Origin: Prolixibacteraceae bacterium UBA5740
GTDB taxonomy: Bacteria > Bacteroidota > Bacteroidia > Bacteroidales > Prolixibacteraceae
Length of the DNA stretch: 26,812 nucleotides
Assembly: GCA_002419285.1 (NCBI GenBank)
Contig: DIFU01000116.1
Span: 1-26,812 of the forward strand
Reading direction: 5' to 3'
Part shown: positions 7,601-16,600 of the stretch, one piece after another
Numbering within the stretch: the first letter of the stretch is position 1
How the letters are laid out: each line of letters starts with the position of its first letter
The notes under the pieces: generated by a model
What the model was told of the DNA's origin: nothing
What the model saw: only the letters and a program-made list of their open reading frames with translations
Database searches by the model: none
Made by a program: the position numbers and the translations under genes

Positions 7601-8504
7601 CATGAAAAAGGTCAACTTTGACTCAACTTACACCGATGTGGTGGTCAGCGACAAAATCTTCTTCGAGGTAATTGCCGAAAATGGCGTGACTAAAGTCGTT
7701 TACCAACTCGTGCCAGATGCCAATGCCAGTGACGCATGGGTCAACTCTACAGTTTACACAGTCGACCAAAGTCTCAATCTGATTCATTTCGTTCCACGCG
7801 GAACCGATGTTGCTACCTTGTTGAACAATCTTTTTGCCGCAACAGGAGCAAGTGTAAAAGTCGTTGACAAATCGGGTCTTCAGAGAACCAGGGGCGGTTT
7901 GGCTCAAGATGACATGGTAGTAGTTACTTCCCAGGATGGTAAGTTAACCAGGGTTTATTATCTCGAAATGCTGAGACAACAATTCATTGCCCCGAACTAC
8001 CAGGCATTCGTTCTTTCTGAAGTATATAATGTCGATCAGTTGAATAAAGTGATTGCAGGACCTAAAGGCATGATGGCTATTTCGGAATTCTTTGCCCAGA
8101 TTACTGCATCATTCGGTGCCAATGTTGTCATTGTGGACAAAAATGGACAGCCTAAAGCATCTGATGGAGTCCTGAGAGTTGGAGACGTTGTTGTCGTGAC
8201 TTCTGCAGACGGAAAAGCTGAGGCAACCTATGCACTTCAGCTTGACCTTACTTCCACCGCAGTGGTTGAAGCAGGTGAAATCAGGGTATATCCGAACCCA
8301 ACCAATGGCAAGATCAATGTCAGTGGTGCTGAAACCGGACATACCATCAGGGTACTCAATATGATGGGCTCAACCGTTCGCGAAATTGTCGCCGGTCGTG
8401 CCATCGAAACTCTCTCGCTGGATAACCAGCCTGCCGGATTGTACTTCATTGTCATCAGTAACGGTGACAAGGTAACCGGAAATTACAAGGTTGTAAAACA
8501 GTAA
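4635..8504 (+). CDS. Large T9SS-secreted modular protein with lamin-tail-like domains and C-terminal repeats
   Basis: I do not recognise a specific gene. The 1289-residue product starts with a signal peptide (MKQKLLLLLLLISGMLSAQ); ATG 4635 is preferred over ATG 4629 and a TTG at 4593. Next is a lamin-tail-like beta domain (about 22-105; FTEVRMDDARWTYAEITNMG), a long unassigned stretch, a cadherin-like beta-sandwich (about 467-575; FDPATTSYLVNL), and a second lamin-tail-like domain (about 583-750; NNYIELVNPGTEIMDMSNYM). Four related modules of roughly 80-100 residues follow, then a T9SS type A sorting domain (about 1215-1289; IRVYPNPTNGKINV, ending GNYKVVKQ). It should be exported to the cell surface or released. 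No catalytic motif is evident, so a binding, adhesive or scaffold role beside the downstream GH5 enzymes is an inference. Its own terminator separates it from them. Confidence 0.88.
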   Translation: MKQKLLLLLLLISGMLSAQEPYRNLIFTEVRMDDARWTYAEITNMGNKDVNLSEFELGSVGPWTQPWAVAENEKLRLPNKVLKPGESFLIASIDDIPFQMSVFDPERWLGRRTATYEMMEKADLQLHIPNAEWGSYPAYDSVSVGYNALLSWSGRNVFYLMHYFTEGDSAVVDAVNAIFTSESSPFKVDGPSDAAGVTGATGNRILVRKFSVTQGTGDDLDSWTRVAGIDIADSEWLPLRYPQGGPWGVPHRREFWTIGNHGNFTLTAESLKSKNSKVQVDFNNSTITVPYGTRNLWNIMDNFEYADGLAWFYSYSAEKADSAFTSARTNDTLSVYAVGNTLQTKHFKIIAQPSTEADNTILPKVVLNYNSARYRNTYMSTGTIFEVKPGLAMDTIMSGNYVFGIPYATRIDTVMKYMEIPSQATASIVFVDGMERPDLKNGDKLKVTAGNGAVREYFIKIQDFIPSHNANLSAITWPDIPDAEYYKGLFNWKGDTIPNFDPATTSYLVNLTSDITNVPALVPLTQALNTRVEVERAKNLTGTVADRTATFIATAQDDTTHVTYKVVFNREKDVANIQPWPGEPFISQFSFRERWANNYIELVNPGTEIMDMSNYMLVRGGDNPAAVITWYTGVDEWADRFNKYIPGYKWVDDANWQVQPAIAVQDFGRNPMVAPGDVFVMAYADNAETMGWNSHWIDPEVDINLRRNPWNETIGGDNAVGGWLNATYYLFKITNDSIKAGLKPASDPNDFEILDVWGNGDWSNWVVAGSNVDQVQVFYRKPHIYKGNTEFGGSFGTNKEDSEWIMRDRAYWATQGYGWPRDVEMTASGLGVHSMNEVTMYKSTVASNEYKVSEGYSMEETIRGVRQGTTVADFLSRIFKADPGQTLTLKSAANGNALGMSAVLNDGDFLQVMSADSTNTSQYTLNVTERGLSNNAFLTSDVYFISTQLTTGGIYLIPQGTLLSEVVANVTVPEGATLTVVDENDAWVSMKKVNFDSTYTDVVVSDKIFFEVIAENGVTKVVYQLVPDANASDAWVNSTVYTVDQSLNLIHFVPRGTDVATLLNNLFAATGASVKVVDKSGLQRTRGGLAQDDMVVVTSQDGKLTRVYYLEMLRQQFIAPNYQAFVLSEVYNVDQLNKVIAGPKGMMAISEFFAQITASFGANVVIVDKNGQPKASDGVLRVGDVVVVTSADGKAEATYALQLDLTSTAVVEAGEIRVYPNPTNGKINVSGAETGHTIRVLNMMGSTVREIVAGRAIETLSLDNQPAGLYFIVISNGDKVTGNYKVVKQ
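7173..8264 (+). repeat. Four tandem protein modules in the T9SS cargo protein
   Basis: Units begin near 7173, 7455, 7749 and 8019 (residues 847, 941, 1039 and 1129 of the protein). The last two are clearest: each opens with VY-VDQ, has a glycine-containing turn (PRGTDVATLLNN, PKGMMAISEFFA), then GASVKVVDKSG or GANVVIVDKNG, a G-L-DD or G-L-VGD turn, VVVTS-DGK and a final Y-L strand. The first two are more diverged (QGTTVADFLSRI, QGTLLSEVVANV). They are likely beta-sandwich spacers or binding modules. The DNA copies are too diverged to be a nucleotide-level repeat. Confidence 0.75.
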
Positions 8505-8520
8505 CCATTTTCAAATCATA

Positions 8521-8553
8521 AAAATAAGAGCCTGTTTATCAGGCTCTTATTTT
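8521..8553 (+). terminator. Intrinsic terminator after the T9SS cargo gene
   Basis: A 14-bp perfect inverted repeat (8521-8534 with 8540-8553; core AAGAGCCTG/CAGGCTCTT) around a 5-base loop TTTAT runs into a T tract to 8555. It lies 17 bases after the stop codon and 37 bases before the next gene. The A-rich left arm means it could also act on the other strand, but no - strand gene ends here. Confidence 0.88.
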
Positions 8554-8589
8554 TTCCAACCACCTTATCATCCTTTAACAGATTTTCAA

Positions 8590-10620
8590 ATGATTTTAAA
8601 CCAATCCTATAGATCAACCTCCGGATTATTTATTCCTTCAAAGATACACACCAGCCTTATTCTTCTTTTCTTTCTCATTTCAGTAACTGCCATGGGCCAG
8701 TTATCTCCCCATGAGGCCATTTCCATGATGACCAGGGGCATCAATCTGGGAAATACCCATGAACCACCTTATGAGGCCGGATGGAACAATCCCAAGGCAC
8801 AGGAGTACTATTTTGAAATGTATAAGGAAGCAGGTTTCAATTTTGTGAGAATACCCGTACGCTGGGATTATTATACCCTGAAAACTGCACCTTATACCGT
8901 TACTGATGCATGGCTTGACAGAATTGAACAGGTGGCTGACTGGGGACTGTCAAGAGGATTAATTGTCGTTATCAACTCACATCACGATGACTGGATCAAG
9001 AATACCTACGCCCAGCAAACGTCAAGAGATCGCTTTGACAGCATCTGGAGCCAGATATCTGTCAGATTTCAGAATAAACCGGAAAACCTGATCTTTGAGG
9101 TGTTAAATGAGCCGTATGGACTCACAAAGGCACAGAATGATGATATGCACGGCCGTATACTCTCGATCATTCGAAGAACCAATCCAACCCGACTGGTCAT
9201 CTTCCAGGGACACAACTGGGGAGGATCCGATGAACTCGTTCAAGCCGCAATTCCTGATGACCCTTATATTATCGGGTCCTTTCATTCGTATGATCCCTAT
9301 CTTTTCGGACTTGAAGGCCAAGGCACATGGGGCAGTCCCGGAGATTTTTCACAATTGAGGTCAAAATTCCAGAAGGTGAAAGACTGGTCCACCCAAAATA
9401 ATGTACCAGTATTTTTGGGAGAATTCGGGGCATTAAGCAAGTGCGAATTCAATTCCAGGATGAAACATTACCGGGCCTATATGGATTTCAGCCGGGAGTA
9501 TGGATTTGCTCCCTGTGCCTGGGATGACGGTGGTGATTTCAGGATTCTCAAACGAGCCGAGAAACAATGGGAGGAATTAAAAGATATCCTCATCTATACG
9601 ACAGACAAGACACCCGGTACTCCGGAACTGAAGTTGTTACACGATTCCATCATCCATGTCAAATGGACGGTCAGACAACCAGGTTGTGACAGCATGGTTC
9701 TATTTCGCAGGACTACCAGCAGCGCATACCGCGCCATAGCAACCTTTCATGGTGACTCTACTTTTTTTATGGACGAAAAGCCTACCATGAACCAATATTA
9801 TTATTACAAACTTGTGGCCCACTACCCGGAAGGTGAAATTACCAAAACCCCACCACAGCGAATATTCTTCCCTGCATGGGTCAGACCTGTCAGGGAACCT
9901 TACCTTGGCTCACCCCACAACATCCCCGGTATTATTGAAGCTGAGGACTTTGACAAGGGGGCCCAGGATTTCACCTATTTTGATACCAGCCCGGTTAACC
10001 TTGCCAGTGCATACAGGCCATCAGAAGGAGTCGATATTTATGACCGGAACGGAACCGGATTCCACATCGGCAATGTTGATGCCGGAGAGTGGTATGAGTA
10101 TACGGTCAATGTTAAAACCCCGGGCATATACGATGTATCGGCAAATATTGCAGCACTACAAAGCGGAGGAAAGTTCACCATCAAGGTTGGAGATGTGTTA
10201 TCTGATACCATCACAGTAACCAAATCCAACAGTGCATTGGTGACGAAAAAGTTAACCACCCGAATGAACCTGAAAGGAGGAATCCAGATTATGCGATTTT
10301 CGGTACATGCCATTCCCATATTCAATATCGACAACTATGAGTTTGATCTGATAACTTCCAATCAGCCAGACCTCAAGGCAGTGGATCAGGTTCCAATTGT
10401 ACGATATTCGGAAACAAACAAACAATTGACGATTCAAACCCAATTCGGGCATGATATACTTGAAGTCCACCTTTTCTCTATCACCGGCCAAAAAATTGCT
10501 TCGGTCATTAAGCCCGGAACCCAGGCTATCATGCAAACATCTGGTTATTTACCAGGAGTATATATTGTCCACCTCAGCTTTTCGGATGAAAGGTTTTCCC
10601 AGAAAATTGTCATTAGGTAA
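8590..10620 (+). CDS. Multidomain GH5 glycoside hydrolase with CBM6 and T9SS tail
   Basis: This 676-residue secreted enzyme should cleave a beta-1,4-linked glycan such as cellulose, mixed-linkage glucan or mannan by the retaining GH5 mechanism. A signal peptide ends near residue 37 (VTAMGQ). The TIM barrel covers about 38-340: GINLGNT at 50-56, VRIPVRW (Arg87), SHHDDW (His131/132), VLNEPYG with acid/base Glu174, FHSYDP (His232), and FLGEFGA with nucleophile Glu278. A fibronectin-III-like linker domain follows (about 343-425), then a CBM6-like sandwich (about 445-588; IGNVDAGEWYEYTV is characteristic) and a T9SS type A sorting domain (about 600-676; LPGVYIV, ending FSQKIVIR). The ATG at 8590 gives a rather long n-region. 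There is no visible promoter between the preceding terminator and this gene. Another GH5 gene follows 71 bases later. The exact subfamily and substrate were not resolved. Confidence 0.93.
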   Translation: MILNQSYRSTSGLFIPSKIHTSLILLFFLISVTAMGQLSPHEAISMMTRGINLGNTHEPPYEAGWNNPKAQEYYFEMYKEAGFNFVRIPVRWDYYTLKTAPYTVTDAWLDRIEQVADWGLSRGLIVVINSHHDDWIKNTYAQQTSRDRFDSIWSQISVRFQNKPENLIFEVLNEPYGLTKAQNDDMHGRILSIIRRTNPTRLVIFQGHNWGGSDELVQAAIPDDPYIIGSFHSYDPYLFGLEGQGTWGSPGDFSQLRSKFQKVKDWSTQNNVPVFLGEFGALSKCEFNSRMKHYRAYMDFSREYGFAPCAWDDGGDFRILKRAEKQWEELKDILIYTTDKTPGTPELKLLHDSIIHVKWTVRQPGCDSMVLFRRTTSSAYRAIATFHGDSTFFMDEKPTMNQYYYYKLVAHYPEGEITKTPPQRIFFPAWVRPVREPYLGSPHNIPGIIEAEDFDKGAQDFTYFDTSPVNLASAYRPSEGVDIYDRNGTGFHIGNVDAGEWYEYTVNVKTPGIYDVSANIAALQSGGKFTIKVGDVLSDTITVTKSNSALVTKKLTTRMNLKGGIQIMRFSVHAIPIFNIDNYEFDLITSNQPDLKAVDQVPIVRYSETNKQLTIQTQFGHDILEVHLFSITGQKIASVIKPGTQAIMQTSGYLPGVYIVHLSFSDERFSQKIVIR

Positions 10621-10691
10621 ATACGGTAAAAGAGGTCGGAAAAACAATCAGGCTTAATAGTTACAAAAATTCATGATTTAAAAAATTTGCA

Positions 10692-11654
10692 ATGAAAAAA
10701 AGAAAATACGTCATCATATTCCTGCTGGGCTTCCTTTTTACCAATCTTGGTGCCCAGCCAGTTAAAATGCATGGACAACTATTGGTCAATGGAAAACAAC
10801 TGGTTGATCAAAATCGGGAACCCGTTATTTTGAGAGGGGTGAGTTACGGTTGGCACAACTGGTGGCCAAGATTCTATAATAAAGAAAGTGTAAAATGGTT
10901 GCGCGACGATTGGAAAGCAACAGTGGTCAGGGCTGCCATGGGAGTGGATCCTGAACGAGGCTATATCCGTTCAAAAGAATGGTCGGTTGAGACGATAGAA
11001 AAGGTCATTGATGCAGCCATAGAAAATGATATTTATGTCATTGTGGACTGGCATAGTCACACTGTTCGACAGAAAGAAGCCATTGAATTCTTTGAACACA
11101 TTGCCCGGAAGTATGGGGACAAGCCTCATGTATTATATGAGATTTTCAATGAACCGGAACGAATCGAATGGGAGCCTGTAAAAAACTATTCGATTGAAGT
11201 AATTAAGGCCATTCGCAGAATAGATCCTGATAATATCATTCTCGTTGGAAGCCCGCACTGGTGTCAGGACCTTCATATTGTTGCCGATGATCCGATTACA
11301 GGATTTGAGAACCTGATGTATACCGTTCACTTCTATGCTGCCACCCATAAACAGAGTCTGAGAGATCGCTGCAACTATGCGCTCAGCAAAGGCATACCGA
11401 TATTTGCCTCAGAAACGGCTGGAATGGAGGCTACCGGAAACGGTCCCATCAACCATGAGGAATGGCAAACCTGGATTGACTGGATGGAACAAAATCAAAT
11501 GAGTTGGGTAATCTGGTCAATCTCCGATAAAAACGAGACTTGTTCAATGCTTACACCCGAGGCTGAATCGAAGGGAGAGTGGAGTGAAAAGTACCTGAAG
11601 GAATCAGGTAAACTGACGCGAGCCTACCTGAGAAAATATGCAGGAGCCAAATAA
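10692..11654 (+). CDS. Single-domain GH5 endoglucanase-type hydrolase
   Basis: The 320-residue product has a signal peptide (cleavage likely after NLGA or NLGAQ, about residue 21-22) and a lone GH5 catalytic barrel resembling bacterial endo-beta-1,4-glucanases of the Cel5A type. Motifs are RGVSYGWHNWW (48-58), VVRAAMG (Arg80), VDWHSH (His121), YEIFNEPE with acid/base Glu154, YTVHFYAATH (His213), and IFASETAG with nucleophile Glu241, followed by WVIWSISDK. Unlike the neighbouring GH5 it has no binding module and no T9SS tail, so it is probably periplasmic, or released by another route. It is likely transcribed with the upstream GH5 (71-base gap, no terminator) and ends before a strong bidirectional terminator. 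The two GH5 enzymes are from different branches of the family and not a recent duplication. Confidence 0.93.
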   Translation: MKKRKYVIIFLLGFLFTNLGAQPVKMHGQLLVNGKQLVDQNREPVILRGVSYGWHNWWPRFYNKESVKWLRDDWKATVVRAAMGVDPERGYIRSKEWSVETIEKVIDAAIENDIYVIVDWHSHTVRQKEAIEFFEHIARKYGDKPHVLYEIFNEPERIEWEPVKNYSIEVIKAIRRIDPDNIILVGSPHWCQDLHIVADDPITGFENLMYTVHFYAATHKQSLRDRCNYALSKGIPIFASETAGMEATGNGPINHEEWQTWIDWMEQNQMSWVIWSISDKNETCSMLTPEAESKGEWSEKYLKESGKLTRAYLRKYAGAK

Positions 11655-11750
11655 ATTTGGAAATCAGTTCGTTTGCGATTTGCGTGGCCACACAAATTTC
11701 AGATATAAAAAAGTGGTACAATTCTGGTCCTAACTCAGCAAGGAAAATAA

Positions 11751-11786
11751 AAAGGCAATCATTGAATTTTTATGATTGCCTTTTTT
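11751..11786. terminator. Bidirectional terminator between GH5 genes and Sus operon
   Basis: AAAGGCAATCA (11751-11761) and TGATTGCCTTT (11773-11783) form an 11-bp perfect stem with an 11-base loop, followed by further T to 11786. On the other strand the flanking A-rich run (11742-11753) gives a U tract as well. It lies about 100 bases after the GH5 stop and about 30 bases beyond the stop of the - strand SusD gene, so it can end both convergent transcription units. Confidence 0.88.
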
Positions 11787-11817
11787 GGTTTAATATCAAC
11801 TAATTCAAAAATACTTT

Positions 11818-13680
11818 CTACTTAAAATAGGGTATGTACCAGTTTTCTTCACTCAACAGAAAGTTATAAATCTGTTCACGTTGTCCTTCAGGATATTTTG
11901 CAGACACTTTTGAAGCTAAATAGGAAGGATCATTTCTACGCTTGGCAACTCGCATTAAATCATAGAATCTCTCTCCTTCAAATGCAAGTTCCCTGGCACG
12001 TTCATCCATGATCTGTTCTTCGAGATAAAGCTGTTTGGGATACAAAACGCCGGAATAATCACGGTAACTGACAATTTCGTTAGTGTAGGGATGATGGATA
12101 TAATTGATGTTACCTACCTTGATCCCATCAACTGTTCCGCCAAAACCAACACGACCTCTCACTCCAAGCTGAGGACGATTGGAAAGAACGCTGTATTGTG
12201 CCCCATTGTTTACGATATTCAATGCATTGTTTGTGAATGTTCTTACAAGATCGCCCTGCAAATAAGCCCACCATGTATAAATTTCAGACAGGTACAAGTG
12301 AATGCCTGCAGCCCTGTATATGATAAAGTTGGCATCCTGGGCATATCTGTCTTTATTGAAGGAATACTTCCAGACAACTGTATCATGGTCCGCAGTAAAA
12401 ATTTCGGCAGTACGCATATCCTCCTCTCTTTTGAGGAGAAGCATCATTCTGACATTATCGACAGGGAGGACCATTTCATCTTTGATATAGGCATAAGATA
12501 CACCATACCCTCTGTGGAAATCACCCGGCATCCCCGGATTACCAATACGTGAACGCCAGGGGTTATTGGAATCCTCATTGATGGTATAATTGTCGAAGAT
12601 CGCTTCCCAAAACAGAACTGCTGCGCGTGTTGGTTTAAGCATATACTTATGTGGCGCCATGGGTTCAAAGATAGATTGCATGTTATTTTGCTGGAAATTG
12701 GCTTTATCAAACCAAATGGTATATATATGCTCCCTAACGTCAATATTGCCGAATATATTCCTCCAACTGGCATTGGCAAAGGCATTGTCAAGCTGGTATC
12801 TCCTGTTTTCCGTAGAATTATAAACAATGGATTCGAGATGTGAGGCAGCTTTAACATAGTCTCCGGCAGTAAGATACATGCTCCCGAGCAATGCATGATA
12901 AGCCCATGTATTCCAAATGGTTACTTCCCATGTTTGATCGTTGTTGTCTATGTAATGATTAACGCCAACGGCTTTCACCTTATTCTCCAATTCATTGGTA
13001 AAATAATCCAGGACCAGGTCGAGCGACAGGAATTGTTTATCCAAAACGATATCCTTGTTATAAATCGTATCGTTATAATAACCATCCTGGCTATAAACGA
13101 TGTGAACGCTGTCAATATAGGTTCCCGGAGAATTCACATACTGGTTGATTTCATCGATGGTAACCAGGGATTCATGTATAAACGGAACCTTGCCATAAAT
13201 CCTGGCTGCGTTAAAATAGGCCCATGCCCTCATGCAAAGCGCTTCTCCGTACAATCTGTCGAAATTATTCACCTGGCTTTGCTTGTCAGTAACCTCGGGT
13301 CTTTCCTTTTCCAGAAGCCTGATAAAATTGTTACTGGCAGCGATCAATTTGAAAAAATTGGCTGGAGAGGCATATTTATTCTCTTTGGAAATCTGGAAGT
13401 TATAAATTTCCACCATATCCGGATCGGCATTAGGGGTGATGGTCAGCAAATCACCACGTAATTCGCCCAGGATCAAAAGTTGCTCAACCAGATCCTGTTG
13501 CAGTCCATACATTCCCATCGCAACAGAACGGTACTCGTACCAATCATCCAACAATTGGTCTTCCGTAATATTCAATTCCTGATCCGGATTCAGGAAATCC
13601 TTACAGGAGGATAGAAAAAATACAGGGGTTAATAATAATCCTGCGATTATGAGATACTTCATCAATCTTTTCATGATCAT
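11818..13680 (-). CDS. SusD/RagB-family glycan-binding lipoprotein (second pair)
   Basis: This 620-residue protein is the lid-like surface lipoprotein partner of the SusC-type transporter encoded just upstream (11-base gap). A signal peptide with lipobox FLSSC places the lipidated cysteine at residue 26, followed by KDFLNPDQE. The N-terminal helices contain SusD-type tetratricopeptide-like repeats (ALCMRAWAYFNAARIYGKVPF), and the C-terminal family block is EQIMDERARELAFEGERFYDLMRVAKRRNDPSYLA, with the last residues ENWYIPYFK. It is longer than the usual 480-560 residues; much of the extra length is in the central part (about 190-330). ATG codons at 13680 and 13674 are both possible starts. 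It is the last gene of the operon. The ligand cannot be read from sequence. Confidence 0.95.
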   Translation of the reverse strand: MIMKRLMKYLIIAGLLLTPVFFLSSCKDFLNPDQELNITEDQLLDDWYEYRSVAMGMYGLQQDLVEQLLILGELRGDLLTITPNADPDMVEIYNFQISKENKYASPANFFKLIAASNNFIRLLEKERPEVTDKQSQVNNFDRLYGEALCMRAWAYFNAARIYGKVPFIHESLVTIDEINQYVNSPGTYIDSVHIVYSQDGYYNDTIYNKDIVLDKQFLSLDLVLDYFTNELENKVKAVGVNHYIDNNDQTWEVTIWNTWAYHALLGSMYLTAGDYVKAASHLESIVYNSTENRRYQLDNAFANASWRNIFGNIDVREHIYTIWFDKANFQQNNMQSIFEPMAPHKYMLKPTRAAVLFWEAIFDNYTINEDSNNPWRSRIGNPGMPGDFHRGYGVSYAYIKDEMVLPVDNVRMMLLLKREEDMRTAEIFTADHDTVVWKYSFNKDRYAQDANFIIYRAAGIHLYLSEIYTWWAYLQGDLVRTFTNNALNIVNNGAQYSVLSNRPQLGVRGRVGFGGTVDGIKVGNINYIHHPYTNEIVSYRDYSGVLYPKQLYLEEQIMDERARELAFEGERFYDLMRVAKRRNDPSYLASKVSAKYPEGQREQIYNFLLSEENWYIPYFK

Positions 13681-13691
13681 CCAAATAATGG

Positions 13692-16600
13692 TTATAAACC
13701 TAACTTGATTCCAACGATAAATTGCCTGGGCTGTGGTGTAAGTCCATAGTCAATACCCTGGTTGACCTGTTGTTGGGAATACCCAAACTCTGGATCATAT
13801 CCAAGATACCTGGAGAAGGTAAAAATATTATTGGCCGTAATATAGAACTGGGCATTGCGGAAAGCCAAAAACTCATTTGGTACCGTATAACTCAGTGAAA
13901 CATTCTTAATTCTGAGGTATGAACCATCCTCGATCCAACGTGTCGAGAAATTTGAGTTTCCGATCGGGTCATTCCATAATGCCCTTGGGACATCAGTTTG
14001 ATGCCCTTCATATTGCCAGCGGTTCAGGACATTGGCACTTTGGTTGGCCAGTCCGGTCATCTCCTCATTCTTAAACCGGACATAGTTAAACACTTCATTG
14101 CCGGAGACAAACTGAAAGAATGCACTAAGATTCCAGCGCTTATAAGTAAAGGAATTGTTGAGTCCCCCAAAATACTCAGGAAGGGCATTTCCAATGCTGG
14201 TTTTGTCAAATTCGTTGATGATCCCGTCGGGTGAACCATTAGGACCGGAAATATCCTTAAAACGGGCATCACCGGCACCATAGGGAAAGTTCCTGTTGTT
14301 TCGAAGGCCTGAGGCCTGGGCTTCCTCAGTGGTTGAATAAACGCCTTCAAAAATATATCCATAAAAACTGTTGGCAGCAGCGCCAGTCATATTTACGATT
14401 TGTCCACCGGGAATATCCACCACAAGTTTGTCCCCTTTAATTTCGGTAATTTCATTCTGGATGCCGGAAACATTGGCCTGTACATCCCATTTGAAATTTC
14501 GTCCGTTCACCAATCGAGCAAATGTTGAGATTTCCCACCCCTTGTTAACGAGTTGCCCTCCGTTTTCAGGCCGAAATCCGTATCCAAAATAGGCTTCCAA
14601 AGGAGTATATATCAACATGTCATTGGTGGTAGACTGGAAGGCATCCACACTAACCGTAAAACGGTTACCCCAAAGTCCCAGGTCAACACCCGCATTAAGC
14701 TGCGTCACTCTTTCATAGGTAAGTTCTTCATTCGCAAGAGTAGCGGGATAAAGGCCAACGGTCTCCCTGAATTTGATCGCGTTGTAGTATCGGGTTGCAT
14801 TAGACTCGCCAATGTCATCATTCCCGGTCTGACCAGCTGACACCCTGACTTTCAGTTCTTCGATCCAGGCTGCTTCCTTCAGGAAGGATTCACTGGAAAT
14901 CCTCCATCCCAAACCGCCTGAATAAAACAGTCCAAATGGAACACCACCGGCTTTGATGGTATTGGCAGCATTGTCACCCACCCTGGATGAACCATCGAAT
15001 GAAAGGCTAACGGTAGCAAGGTATCGATCCTTGTATGCATAGCGAAGATTTTCATAAAACGACAACCAGGTCCATTTACGGTTTTCCCCACCAATCTCCC
15101 TTAGGTTGGCTGTACCATCCTGCAACATCCTGTATTGGTCATTCTCATGGGCATTTTTGGTCAACCCCCAGTCGAACTCAAAATTATTCGACATGATATT
15201 CACACCTGTAGTGGAAGTCAGTACGTGATCATTACCAAACTTTCTGTCATAGTGTGCATAAGTGTTATTATTGAAAGCCGTGATGCTGTTATTGGAGGCC
15301 TTCGCAACGTTATAGGCCTCATCATTATAATAGTGTTCCATCCCAAGATTGGGCATAAAAATCTGCTCTTTCAGAATATTGTAGGTTAATCCAAAAGCAC
15401 TGTTGATTCTCCAATATTTGTTGACCGACGCATCCAATCCAATGGTGGAGATGAAATAGTAGTTGCTATTGGCCGCAGAGTAATTTTGAATGACCGAAAG
15501 AGGATTACTGACACCGAGTTCATCAACATCTGCAAGAAGGGTCAGCCGATTGCCTTCCAGGTCATATTTATAAGGATTAAGCATGGGTGACTTGTGCAGG
15601 GCAGAAAGAATAGGACTTGTTTCACCAACCACAGCCGATTCCTTCAGGTTTGAAGTATTGTAGTTGAGAGAAACCGAGGCATTCATCCTGAGCCATGTAA
15701 AGATATTGAGCAAGCTAACAAACCTTAGATTATATCCCTGGTAACCAGTTTCCTTGATAATCCCATCATAGTCCATATAGCCGAAAGACAAACCATACCT
15801 GGCGATCTCATCACCTCCTTTTACCAAGATGTTGACATTCGAAAACATTGAATTATTAAAAACCTCTTTCTGCCAGTCAGTGTCGTGCTGATATTCAATA
15901 AAGCGTTGATCTGTAAGTTCAAGGTATAAATTGGGATACAATTCCCTTACCCTTTCACTGAACATACCTGAGGAAAAGAGCATCTCGGTTGCCAGTGTCT
16001 TGTGCTGGGAAGCATTTAGCTGAGGAATAAAATTGGAAGGGGCAAGAGATACACCTGAACGGACATCTAACTCAATCGTGGTCTGTGTGGCACTCGGATC
16101 CAATGTCTCGATTATAACAAGACCATTGGAAGCTTTTGAACCATAAGCTGCCGTGATAGCGGGATCCATGATGATCGTAGTCTTGGAGATATCCAGGACA
16201 TTGACCCCCATCAAAGGATTGTAACTATATCCTTCCAGGTTGGATCCAAATGTACCCGGAGGTGTCATGGGTATACCATCAATGATATACAAAGGCTGGT
16301 TGGAGGTGGAAAGTGAATTGGCTCCCCTGATCAGGGTAATGGCACCACTGGAGGGATGACCTGACCGGTTGGTGACATGAACCCCGGGGGTACGGCCCTG
16401 CATATACTGATCCACAGACATGGCAGCGGATTTATGGATATCATTGGTATTCAGGGACGAATATGCTGACAGTAAATCCTTTCTTAAAACGGTATTCGCC
16501 AAAATGTTTAATTGGTCAGAACCTGATACCAAATCGGTAGGGGTTAGATAAATGACCAGATCCTGCCTGTTATTCAGATATTCACGCTTATTCTTAAAAC

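Noticed and set aside
11655..11750. Small palindrome TTTGCGTGGCCACACAAA near 11683-11700
   Set aside because: It is short and imperfect, has no T tract, and sits just before the real bidirectional terminator; no function can be supported.
12895..13461. 188-codon + strand frame opposite the second SusD gene
   Set aside because: Antisense shadow of a clear SusD coding region, with low-complexity hydrophobic composition and no family match.
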